A stretch of 22,594 bases of DNA from Candidatus Omnitrophota bacterium (lineage in GTDB: Bacteria > Omnitrophota > Gorgyraeia > 2-01-FULL-45-10), in NCBI GenBank assembly GCA_030695725.1, contig JAUYPN010000079.1:1-22594 (forward strand), given 5' to 3'. Of this stretch, positions 16,380-22,594 are shown piece by piece (position 1 is the stretch's first letter; each line of letters begins with the position of its first letter). A program made the position numbers and the translations under genes. The notes beneath the pieces are model-generated. The model ran no database searches and was not told the origin of the DNA. It saw only the letters and a program-made list of their open reading frames with translations.

Positions 16380-17573
16380 TTACCATCTCCTGTTTGTCGC
16401 CGCCATAGGCTCATCGTTAGTGCCGAAGTACAATGGTTTCCATCCTTTATCTCTATGGGCTTCCTCTTTTATCTTTACTGTATCGAAGTTGAGCGGCTTC
16501 CATGCCTTCTTCTTCGGCTCGGCGCTCTTGAACTTGAACGGACTCCAGGGCTTCTTCTGGACTACCTGCTTCGGTTTTTTTTTACTCAAGGAGATAGGTG
16601 CCGCGGCCTTCTTAGCCCCTTTATTCTTCAACGCTTCTATCCTGGCGCTCGCTCTGCTGACAAAAATACTATCCGGATATGTGTCTATGACATCCTGGTA
16701 ATATATTATGGCCGCCCGGGTCTTGCCCTGGGCTTCGTAGAACTCCGCCGCCCTGAACGACTTCTCGGAAACATTGTCCTTAAGCCGCTTCATCGTAGTG
16801 TCCGCATTCTTTGCCAGGTCGGTATCCTTATTCTTGTCGACGAACTTCTTAAATGTCTTTATGGCGTTGTCGGTGGCCGCGGCATCGTAGGCCGGCTTAA
16901 GAGAGGCCTTATATGCGCAGTGCGATTCCTCATACATTGCCTGGGTGGCTAATTTAGATTTCGGGTAATCTTCGACGACCTTGTGAAATGCCCCAACCGC
17001 CTCTTCGTACCTTTCGCTCTTTTTCAGGGCTTCGCCCAGCTTGAACTGCGCTTCTTCGGCGAATTTACCGTACGGGGCGTTCTCTACGACCTTCTTGAAT
17101 ATCTCCACGGCGCGGTCAAGCGGGGCCATGATATCCGTGCCAAGGACCTTGGGGCCCGGTTTACTGAGGTATAAATTAGCTATCGCGAACTCCCGGGCCA
17201 GTATCTCCTCGGTGTTCGCTATGTGCGGAAAATTGTCGATCGCCTTCTGGTAATTCTGATAGGCCAGATAGTATTTGTTCATATCCTCGTAGCAGAGGCC
17301 TACGTAGTACTGGGACTTGGAGGCATATTCGGAAAATTCGTACTGCTTGGCGAGTTTTTCAAATTCGGCCGCGGCCCTCTGAAAGTCCTTGGCGTTGTAA
17401 AAACTCATCGCATGGTCGAACTGTTCTTTGGGGCTGTCTTTTACCGCGTACTTGGGGTTTGTGAATTTTTTGGTCTCGGGGGTCCATATCCAATACGCGT
17501 TTGCAACGCCGGAGAGAGCTGATACGCTTATCAGATAGAATAGAACTATGGTGAAGACGGATTTTTTAATCAT
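16380..17573 (-). CDS. BamD-like (YfiO) TPR outer-membrane assembly protein
   Basis: A 397-residue protein with a signal peptide (MIKKSVFTIVLFYLI, cleavage after ANA) and TPR units of the BamD/YbgF type, e.g. FYNAKDFQRAAAEFEKLAKQ, YYVGLCYEDM, FKLGEALKKSERYEEAVGAF and YYQDVIDTYPDS. BamD helps fold beta-barrel proteins. Unlike BamD it has no lipobox cysteine, and it is longer than the usual ~240-280 residues. A Lys/Pro-rich tail carries three W-x-P-(F/L)-x-F motifs (residues ~342-348, 357-363 and 377-383). The start is ATG 17573: an in-frame TTG at 17615 is the -35 box of the gene's own promoter, so it cannot be the start if that promoter is used. It is first in the unit with lptE and holA. It could instead be a general TPR scaffold. 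Confidence 0.8.
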   Translation of the reverse strand: MIKKSVFTIVLFYLISVSALSGVANAYWIWTPETKKFTNPKYAVKDSPKEQFDHAMSFYNAKDFQRAAAEFEKLAKQYEFSEYASKSQYYVGLCYEDMNKYYLAYQNYQKAIDNFPHIANTEEILAREFAIANLYLSKPGPKVLGTDIMAPLDRAVEIFKKVVENAPYGKFAEEAQFKLGEALKKSERYEEAVGAFHKVVEDYPKSKLATQAMYEESHCAYKASLKPAYDAAATDNAIKTFKKFVDKNKDTDLAKNADTTMKRLKDNVSEKSFRAAEFYEAQGKTRAAIIYYQDVIDTYPDSIFVSRASARIEALKNKGAKKAAAPISLSKKKPKQVVQKKPWSPFKFKSAEPKKKAWKPLNFDTVKIKEEAHRDKGWKPLYFGTNDEPMAATNRRW

Positions 17574-17586
17574 CGAAGGAGGATGA

Positions 17587-17615
17587 ATTATACCATGCGG
17601 GGCTTTGAAGGTCAA
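17587..17615 (-). promoter_or_regulatory. Sigma70-type promoter for bamD-like-lptE-holA
   Basis: The minus strand reads TTGACC (17610-17615), a 17-bp spacer, then TATAAT (17587-17592). The start would fall near 17580, only ~7 nt before ATG 17573, so the mRNA would be nearly leaderless; the bases there (CATCCTCCTTCG) offer no Shine-Dalgarno. It directly follows the pilZ terminator. Confidence 0.78.
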
Positions 17616-17645
17616 AGAAAAATGCTGATCTCTTTAGAGATCAGC
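17616..17645 (-). terminator. Intrinsic terminator of pilZ, overlapping its stop codon
   Basis: On the minus strand GCTGATCTC, loop TAAA, GAGATCAGC forms a perfect 9-bp stem (17624-17645). It is followed by ATTTTTCTTT. The stem's first half encodes the last residues of the PilZ protein and the TAA stop is in the loop. Confidence 0.75.
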
Positions 17646-18002
17646 GGCGTTCAAACGGCTCACATAATCGGTGATGATGGATCTATCCTCTTTGGAGATC
17701 TCCAGGAACTGATTGCCGAGCTCGTACTGCTCCCCGGAAGAGAGCTTACGTATCCACGCCACTTTGGAGATGGCCTTGACCGGCCTCTGCGCCGTCGGCA
17801 AAGTTACTTCCACTACAAGCCGGCAGGCGAGAGAAATAAATTCATTGGTCTTAAAACTGATACCGCCCTCGCTGATATCCTTAGTGATGGATCCCATGGG
17901 GACAGTCGCCGTCTTAAGATTTTTATACCGCAGAGGAAGAGCGGAATCTATCCTCTGGAAGCGACGCCTTTCCGTTATGTTATCTGCCTGCGTCTCTATC
18001 AT
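17634..18002 (-). CDS. PilZ-domain protein (probable c-di-GMP receptor)
   Basis: A 122-residue protein made of a single PilZ domain. It has both c-di-GMP-binding motifs: RxxxR (R13-R17 in ERRRFQR) and DxSxxG (D42, S44, G47 in DISEGGISF), with a final GNQFLEIS strand. PilZ proteins bind cyclic di-GMP and alter motility, secretion or polysaccharide production; the target cannot be named here. It has its own promoter (18066-18094), a 14-bp palindrome in the leader, an AAGG ribosome site ~10 nt before the ATG, and a terminator over its stop, so it is a monocistronic unit between comEC and the bamD-like gene. Confidence 0.9.
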   Translation of the reverse strand: MIETQADNITERRRFQRIDSALPLRYKNLKTATVPMGSITKDISEGGISFKTNEFISLACRLVVEVTLPTAQRPVKAISKVAWIRKLSSGEQYELGNQFLEISKEDRSIITDYVSRLNAADL

Positions 18003-18025
18003 TTATTTCTACCTTTCTTTTTGAA

Positions 18026-18039
18026 ACTGTAAATACAGT
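18026..18039. promoter_or_regulatory. Palindrome in the pilZ leader (possible operator)
   Basis: actgtaaatacagt is a perfect inverted repeat (6-bp arms, 2-bp centre) about 20 nt downstream of the predicted pilZ transcription start and 24 nt before its ATG. It could bind a dimeric regulator. No second copy was noticed in the other leaders. Confidence 0.35.
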
Positions 18040-18065
18040 AATATATATTATTTCTCGTTGACGCA

Positions 18066-18094
18066 AATATACCACATGATATGCGTTTTGTCAA
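18066..18094 (-). promoter_or_regulatory. Sigma70-type promoter for pilZ
   Basis: The minus strand reads TTGACA (18089-18094), a 17-bp spacer, then TATATT (18066-18071). Transcription would start near 18059, giving a ~57-nt AT-rich leader. Confidence 0.82.
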
Positions 18095-18144
18095 GGTAAA
18101 ATATAAAAAAGCTAGTTCTTTTGGCAAAACCTTCCGACCTCCTC

Positions 18145-20523
18145 TCAGAGTTTTTGTCCTGAGCTTGTCGAAGGACAAAATGGCTCAGCCTTAAAACCAT
18201 CCCCTTTTGTGGAGATGGTTATGGCTCCGTTCACTTTTGTATTATAACTCGTCGATCTCGAAATATACGCTCTCTTTTTTTCCGGCTCGTAACGGCGCCG
18301 CCCTCCGGAACTTGTGACCGAAATTTCCGGGGAGACCTGCCCGAAAAATCTCTCCACGGTACTCTCTCTTCCCATCGATCCGCCGTGATGCGGAACCTTC
18401 AGGACGTCGGACCGCAGCGAACCGTCGTATGAAGCGATCCGCTCCATGGCGTCGCTTGAAATGTCTCCGGTGAACATGGCGCCGAATTTTTCGTATTCAA
18501 GTTTGATCACTATCGAATTGTCGTTCGGATTTGAAAAAATTTTGTCCTCCGGCGGATTTAAAACATGCAGCCTGACGTTGCCGAAACCGGTTATCTCATC
18601 TCCATTATCGACGACGATCCTGCGGAGGCTCTTCTTTTTGACGATCTCGATATATTTTTTGTACATCACCGCGTCGTCGGATAACGGTTCGCCGTTATCT
18701 ATGACACTGCCCACCTTAAAATTTTCCAGTATATACAATAGCCCGCCCATATGATCTTCATGAAAGTGGGTGACCACCACGGCATCGAGCTTTCGTATGC
18801 CGTTGTTCCACAGGTATGGCGCCACTACGGATTTCCCCGCGTCAGCCATTCCCTCTACGCCGCCGGAACCTCCGTCTATAAGCATCGTGCCTCTACCCGG
18901 AAATTGCACTATTGCGGAATCACCAAGACCCACATCCAGAAATGTGATCTTTAACTGCCTGCCATTGTAACCAAAGGGTTCGGTCCATACTAATACGTTC
19001 AATGCTGCCAACGCTACCACAAAAATATATTTTCTGTTTTTTGCGAAGAAGAGATACGCCATGACAGCGTAGTAGGCCCATATGAAAAACGGCGAAGGCG
19101 ACGGGATCCTTATGTAAGATAGCGGCGTCTGCGCGAGCATATGATTTATATAGAAAGTCGCCCAGGTCAACACCGAAAGGATCGTTCCCATCCAGCCTAA
19201 ACAGAAAACGGCTCCGACGATATTTAAAGAAAGAAAGACGAATGACGCCACCGTCAGGACGAATAACGCCGGCACTATGACTAAGTTCGCCAACACGGCT
19301 ATCGGCGATACAATATTAAAGTATTTGGCGACGATCGGAAAGACGCCGATGGACGCCGCTATGGATACTGCGGCGCTCTTGGTAATGTAGTTCTTTCTTT
19401 TGCCGAATATTTCTTCTATCCTTGGCGTGAATAATATTATGCTGACTACGGAACCGAATGAGAGCTGAAAACTCGGATCAAAAAGCTCTTTTGGGTTTGC
19501 GAGGAGTATCAGGAAAGCGGCAAGAGAGAGCGAATTGAGTATGTCAGATTCCCTGTTTATAATATATCCGAACGACGCTATGACAAACACGATCGTCGCC
19601 CTCACCACCGGAGGCGATGAGCCGGCCACGAAACAATAGAAGACGATGGCCAGCGACGTAAGGGCCAGATTCAGCTTCTTTCTGATACCGAGAAGCTTGA
19701 ATATCATGAGGAATATTCCGGCTACAAGCGCTATATTGAGGCCTGAGATAGCTATGACATGGACCGTTCCCGTCCTTACAAAATCATCGGTAATCGAACT
19801 ATCGAGAGCGGCCCTGTCCCCTATAAGTATCGCGTTCAGGAAGGCGCTGTAGCGCTTATCGACATATTTTATTATCGCTTTTCTGATCCTGTCCCTTAAT
19901 CTATACGCGGCCTTTTGTAATTTTTTGAAAGGGACTGTCCCAAAAGCGCGGACCAAATCGCTCTCATTTGCGCTAAGGACGGCGTATATATTCTTTATGG
20001 CGAGGTATCGGGAATAATCAAATAGTCCGGGATTCTTCAGCCCTTCCGGTCGGGAAAGCCTGCCCTCGACGATAATTCCATCACCGAACCCCAGATTACC
20101 CGGTCTCTCGTCGGAGTATAAATCTACTTTTACGAGACCCGTTACCTTTTGCCATCCGTCAACTTTTTTTATGGCTTCCGTCTCTAACGTAAATGTCGTC
20201 TTATCCTTGCCGTAGAAGGCTTTTTTTGTGAAAGGATCGTCGGATACCACGCCCCTGATCACAACTTTGGTTTTTTCTCCGGCCGCAAAGTTAACGATGT
20301 GGTTGTCAGGCAGTATATCGTAATTCTGGGCATAGGAGGCTCCGAAGAAAATGAGCGCGAGATACAGGAATATATGGGATAGTATATTATTCTTGAACAA
20401 AACGGCGGCAATGATTATAGATATGAAGCAGAGGCCCGCCTGATAAAGCACGGGAATGGAAAGACCGGCCAGGGCTATGCCGATGCAAAACGATATTGCG
20501 CAATAGAGGATGGGACGCTTCAA
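18145..20523 (-). CDS. comEC: ComEC/Rec2 DNA-uptake channel protein
   Basis: ComEC forms the inner-membrane channel for single-stranded DNA in natural transformation. The 792-residue protein has N-terminal membrane helices and a DUF4131-like region. The Competence domain follows (HVIAISGLNIALVAG at ~255-269, FDPSFQLSFGSV). Then comes a metallo-beta-lactamase domain with THFHEDHMGG (H586, H588, D590, H591) and KVPHHGGS (~709-716). The full metal site is present, so nuclease activity is plausible. The TTG start overlaps the comEA stop (TTGA). The last ~10 residues (CPSTSSGQKL) are encoded by a dispersed-type repeat, and a gggactgtccc element lies in frame near residue 196. Confidence 0.95.
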   Translation of the reverse strand: MKRPILYCAISFCIGIALAGLSIPVLYQAGLCFISIIIAAVLFKNNILSHIFLYLALIFFGASYAQNYDILPDNHIVNFAAGEKTKVVIRGVVSDDPFTKKAFYGKDKTTFTLETEAIKKVDGWQKVTGLVKVDLYSDERPGNLGFGDGIIVEGRLSRPEGLKNPGLFDYSRYLAIKNIYAVLSANESDLVRAFGTVPFKKLQKAAYRLRDRIRKAIIKYVDKRYSAFLNAILIGDRAALDSSITDDFVRTGTVHVIAISGLNIALVAGIFLMIFKLLGIRKKLNLALTSLAIVFYCFVAGSSPPVVRATIVFVIASFGYIINRESDILNSLSLAAFLILLANPKELFDPSFQLSFGSVVSIILFTPRIEEIFGKRKNYITKSAAVSIAASIGVFPIVAKYFNIVSPIAVLANLVIVPALFVLTVASFVFLSLNIVGAVFCLGWMGTILSVLTWATFYINHMLAQTPLSYIRIPSPSPFFIWAYYAVMAYLFFAKNRKYIFVVALAALNVLVWTEPFGYNGRQLKITFLDVGLGDSAIVQFPGRGTMLIDGGSGGVEGMADAGKSVVAPYLWNNGIRKLDAVVVTHFHEDHMGGLLYILENFKVGSVIDNGEPLSDDAVMYKKYIEIVKKKSLRRIVVDNGDEITGFGNVRLHVLNPPEDKIFSNPNDNSIVIKLEYEKFGAMFTGDISSDAMERIASYDGSLRSDVLKVPHHGGSMGRESTVERFFGQVSPEISVTSSGGRRRYEPEKKRAYISRSTSYNTKVNGAITISTKGDGFKAEPFCPSTSSGQKL
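18151..18180. repeat. Palindromic repeat forming the comEC 3' end
   Basis: ttttgtcct (18152-18160) and aggacaaaa (18172-18180) are perfect 9-bp arms around gagcttgtcga. It is the same family as 14571-14602, with a different loop. It is translated as the ComEC C-terminus (CPSTSSGQK) and, without a T-run on the minus strand, is not a convincing terminator. Confidence 0.85.
19931..19941. repeat. Short palindrome gggactgtccc inside comEC
   Basis: A perfect 5-bp-arm palindrome coding for GTVP (residues ~195-198), between the N-terminal soluble region and the Competence domain. The motif resembles a dispersed 'gggac-n-gtccc' type, but with only one copy here this is weak. Confidence 0.35.
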
Positions 20524-20873
20524 TCTATAGAGACCCCGTCTTTTATCTTCTCGTAGAGCTTTTGGCCTACCCCCTTCACCTTCTTAAGTTCTTCTACAGA
20601 TCTGAAATTGCCGTTCGTCGACCTGTATTCGATGATGCGTTCTGCCAGGATCCTGCCCACACCCTTAAGCTCCATAAGCCCTGCGGCATCGGACTCGTTT
20701 ATGTTTATCTTGAGCGTCCTGGACGAGGGATCTTCCGCATAATCGGTGAAGCCATCCGACTTCACATCCACATGGACCGCTCTCTTCTGATAGAGTGTAA
20801 AGGCCAGCCCGATGAGAAGGATGATGAGCAGTACAAGAAGAATGGATTTTTCCCGTTTTTCTAGGTCGAACAT
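20520..20873 (-). CDS. comEA: ComEA-type helix-hairpin-helix DNA-binding protein
   Basis: A 117-residue protein with one N-terminal membrane helix (~11-28), a short linker, and a ComEA-type HhH pair: ININESDAAGLMELKGVGRI followed by SVEELKKVKGVGQKLYEKI. ComEA holds incoming double-stranded DNA on the outer face of the inner membrane and hands it to ComEC. It starts 8 nt after leuS and its TGA stop overlaps the comEC TTG start, so leuS-comEA-comEC look co-transcribed. No clear ribosome site precedes the ATG, which suggests coupling to leuS translation. Confidence 0.92.
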   Translation of the reverse strand: MFDLEKREKSILLVLLIILLIGLAFTLYQKRAVHVDVKSDGFTDYAEDPSSRTLKININESDAAGLMELKGVGRILAERIIEYRSTNGNFRSVEELKKVKGVGQKLYEKIKDGVSID

Positions 20874-20881
20874 AAGCGGGG

Positions 20882-22594
20882 TTAGCCTGTGACTATGTTG
20901 ACTAATTTCTTCGGGACGATTATGAAGTTCTTGACAGTTTTGCCGCTCGTAAGCTCTTTTATCTTGGGATCCGCGAATACTTTTTCCTTTAGCGACTCTT
21001 CTTTGATGTCCGGCGGAACTTCGACTTTGGAACGTAATTTTCCGTTCACCTGGACCACCATCGTAACGACATCCGCGATTATCGCCAATCTATCGTATTC
21101 GGGCCATTTCGTTTTGAATATGCTGCTTGATTTACCCAATATATGCCACAATTCTTCCGCGATGTGCGGAACAAACGGCGAAAGCAGTATAATAACCGCC
21201 TCAACCGCTTCATTCAAAACTTTCTCCTCTCCCCTCGACCCTAATACATCATATGTTGTGTTTACCAATTCCATTATCGCGCTGATCGCCGTATTAAAAT
21301 GGAACCCTCCGTCAAGATCTTCAGTAACTTTTTTTATTGTCAGATGCGTCTTTCTTCTCAGCGCCTCTTCTTCTTTGGTAATATTTTTACTCCCTACTCC
21401 CGCCTCCCTACTCCCAACTTTTTCTACAAGCCTCCAAACTCTTCCCAGGAAACGATACGAGCCCTCCGTCCCCCGGTCCGACCATTCCGCGTCCTTCTCC
21501 GGCGGCCCTATGAAGAGAGTGTAGAGCCTTACCGTATCCGCGCCGAAGGCAGCGATCAACTTATCGGGGCTGACGACGTTGCCCTTGGACTTCGACATCT
21601 TCGCGCCGTCCTTTATTATCATGCCCTGCGTGAAGAGGTTCCTGAAGGGCTCGTCGAACCCGGTCATCTTTATGTCGAACAAGAATTTTGTTATGAACCT
21701 CGAATAGAGTAAATGGAGTATCGCGTGCTCTACGCCGCCGATATACTGGTCGACCGGCAGCCACTTATTGACAAGCTCCGTATCGAAGGGTCTATCCTTG
21801 AGGCGCGGCGTTATATATCTGAGATAGTACCAGCTGGAATCGACGAAGGTATCCATGGTATCGGTCTCTCTCCCGGCCGGGCCATGACATTTCGGGCATT
21901 TTGTACCTACGAAGCTGGCAGAAAATTTCAATGGCGACTCCCCCGTCGGCCTGAATTCGACATCCTTGGGCAGAAGCACCGGCAGGTCCTTCTCCGGTAC
22001 TGGCAACTCCCCGCACTTTGGACAATAGACCATCGGTATCGGCGCGCCCCAGTATCTCTGCCTGGAGATGAGCCAGTCCCTGAGTTTATACTGGACGGAT
22101 CTTCTTCCGAATTTATTCGCTTCAAAATAATCGGCTATCTTTTCTATTGCGACTTCGGATCTCATACCGTCGAATTGTCCGGAATTCGCCATTACGCCTT
22201 CGCCGATGTGCGCCTCTTTCATCGTAACGGCGTCCAGAGCTCTCTTGGGGTCGTCTATGACTACCCTTATAGGTAATTTATAAAGTTTGGCGAATTCGTA
22301 ATCTCTCTGGTCATGGGCGGGTACCGCCATTATGGCGCCGGTGCCGTATTCCATGAGGATGTAATTGGCGACCCATATCGGGATCTTCTCGTTATTCACA
22401 GGATTTATTACATATCGACCGGTAAAGACGCCTTCCTTCACCGCTTCGGTATCCGCGCGCTCGATCTTGCTCTCATTGCGCATTTTCTGTATCGATTTCA
22501 ACGCTTCTTTTTCGCCCTTCATGCCGTTTATTAGCTTTTCGACCAGAGGATGTTCGGGTGCCAGCGCTATGAATGTCGCGCCGTAGATGGTGTC
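20882..22594 (-). CDS. leuS: Leucyl-tRNA synthetase (5' end outside window)
   Basis: LeuRS charges tRNA-Leu. The frame is open at the right edge (reads DTIYGATF...), so 570 C-terminal residues are seen and the HIGH motif lies beyond the edge. Visible parts: the later half of the CP1 editing domain (MEYGTGAIMAVPAHDQRDYEFA), RQRYWGAPIP, a zinc site with two CPKC pairs (visible ~191-194 and 233-236), DTFVDSSWYYLRY, the KMSKS loop (AKMSKSKGN, visible ~332-336), the anticodon-binding helices, and the C-terminal domain. A repeat-coded insert (KVGSREAGVGSK, visible ~392-403) sits after the KMSKS region, before the anticodon-binding helices. comEA follows 8 nt downstream. Confidence 0.97.
   Translation of the reverse strand, partial: DTIYGATFIALAPEHPLVEKLINGMKGEKEALKSIQKMRNESKIERADTEAVKEGVFTGRYVINPVNNEKIPIWVANYILMEYGTGAIMAVPAHDQRDYEFAKLYKLPIRVVIDDPKRALDAVTMKEAHIGEGVMANSGQFDGMRSEVAIEKIADYFEANKFGRRSVQYKLRDWLISRQRYWGAPIPMVYCPKCGELPVPEKDLPVLLPKDVEFRPTGESPLKFSASFVGTKCPKCHGPAGRETDTMDTFVDSSWYYLRYITPRLKDRPFDTELVNKWLPVDQYIGGVEHAILHLLYSRFITKFLFDIKMTGFDEPFRNLFTQGMIIKDGAKMSKSKGNVVSPDKLIAAFGADTVRLYTLFIGPPEKDAEWSDRGTEGSYRFLGRVWRLVEKVGSREAGVGSKNITKEEEALRRKTHLTIKKVTEDLDGGFHFNTAISAIMELVNTTYDVLGSRGEEKVLNEAVEAVIILLSPFVPHIAEELWHILGKSSSIFKTKWPEYDRLAIIADVVTMVVQVNGKLRSKVEVPPDIKEESLKEKVFADPKIKELTSGKTVKNFIIVPKKLVNIVTG
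21389..21417. repeat. gggagtaggga-type direct repeat inside leuS
   Basis: On the minus strand gggagtagggag occurs twice in imperfect tandem (gggagtagggaggcgggagtagggagt pattern, interrupted by gc), coding for VGSREAGVGS. It interrupts the segment between RVWRLVE and EEALRRKTH that is normally short or variable in LeuRS. Confidence 0.7.

Noticed and set aside
17574..17615. TTG 17615 as start of the bamD-like gene
   Set aside because: The TTG is the -35 box of a consensus promoter, the extra 14 residues precede a good signal peptide, and no ribosome site lies upstream.
18151..18180. Hairpin at the comEC 3' end as an intrinsic terminator
   Set aside because: On the minus strand the stem is followed by ACTCTGAGAGG, with no T-run; it is better explained as a dispersed repeat read as the C-terminus.
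20889..21524. Plus-strand open frame of 211 codons within leuS
   Set aside because: It lies opposite strongly conserved LeuRS sequence; its composition (Ser/Thr/Phe-rich) is a shadow of the minus-strand codons.

Overview
The window is a gene-dense stretch (no gene-free gap above about 215 bp) from a diderm bacterium. Nearly all genes lie on the minus strand; rpsT is the only convincing plus-strand gene. Outer-membrane biogenesis genes (lptE, a bamD-like gene, lnt and a lipoprotein) show an LPS-type cell envelope. The gene content, compact overlapping layout and several families of short palindromic repeats resemble genomes of uncultured lineages such as Candidatus Omnitrophota. That placement is inference; no rRNA is present to fix it.

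Layout, reading down the minus strand from the right edge. (1) leuS (5' end cut off by the window edge), then comEA and comEC, closely packed: leucyl-tRNA synthetase plus DNA-uptake proteins. (2) pilZ, a single PilZ-domain gene with its own promoter and a terminator hairpin that overlaps its stop codon. (3) A bamD-like gene, lptE and holA, starting from a strong promoter that leaves almost no 5' leader. (4) rpsT on the plus strand, convergent with holA, with a promoter and a repeat-filled leader; murJ diverges from it. (5) murJ and a compact uvrC; then prfB (with the classical +1 frameshift), secA, lnt and a 15-TPR lipoprotein, overlapping end to end behind a promoter located at the uvrC stop codon. 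(6) At the left edge, a large exported protein, open at the window end, that combines an uncharacterised N-terminal domain, four Ig-like repeats, a putative Ig domain, a GH144/'glycoamylase' (PF10091-type) catalytic domain and a right-handed beta-helix.

Five sigma70-type promoters could be read directly, all with a 17-bp spacer. The leuS...lptE-holA-rpsT neighbourhood recalls the widespread leuS-lptE-holA arrangement, here split by comEA, comEC, pilZ and a bamD-like gene.

The most unusual theme is short repeats lying in frame inside essential genes: three elements in lnt, one or two in comEC (one forms its C-terminus) and one in leuS, plus a related element in the rpsT leader. Other points worth attention are the GH144/beta-helix fusion, a UvrC lacking both the middle segment and the C-terminal HhH domain, and a non-lipidated BamD-like protein with a repeated W-x-P-(F/L)-x-F tail.
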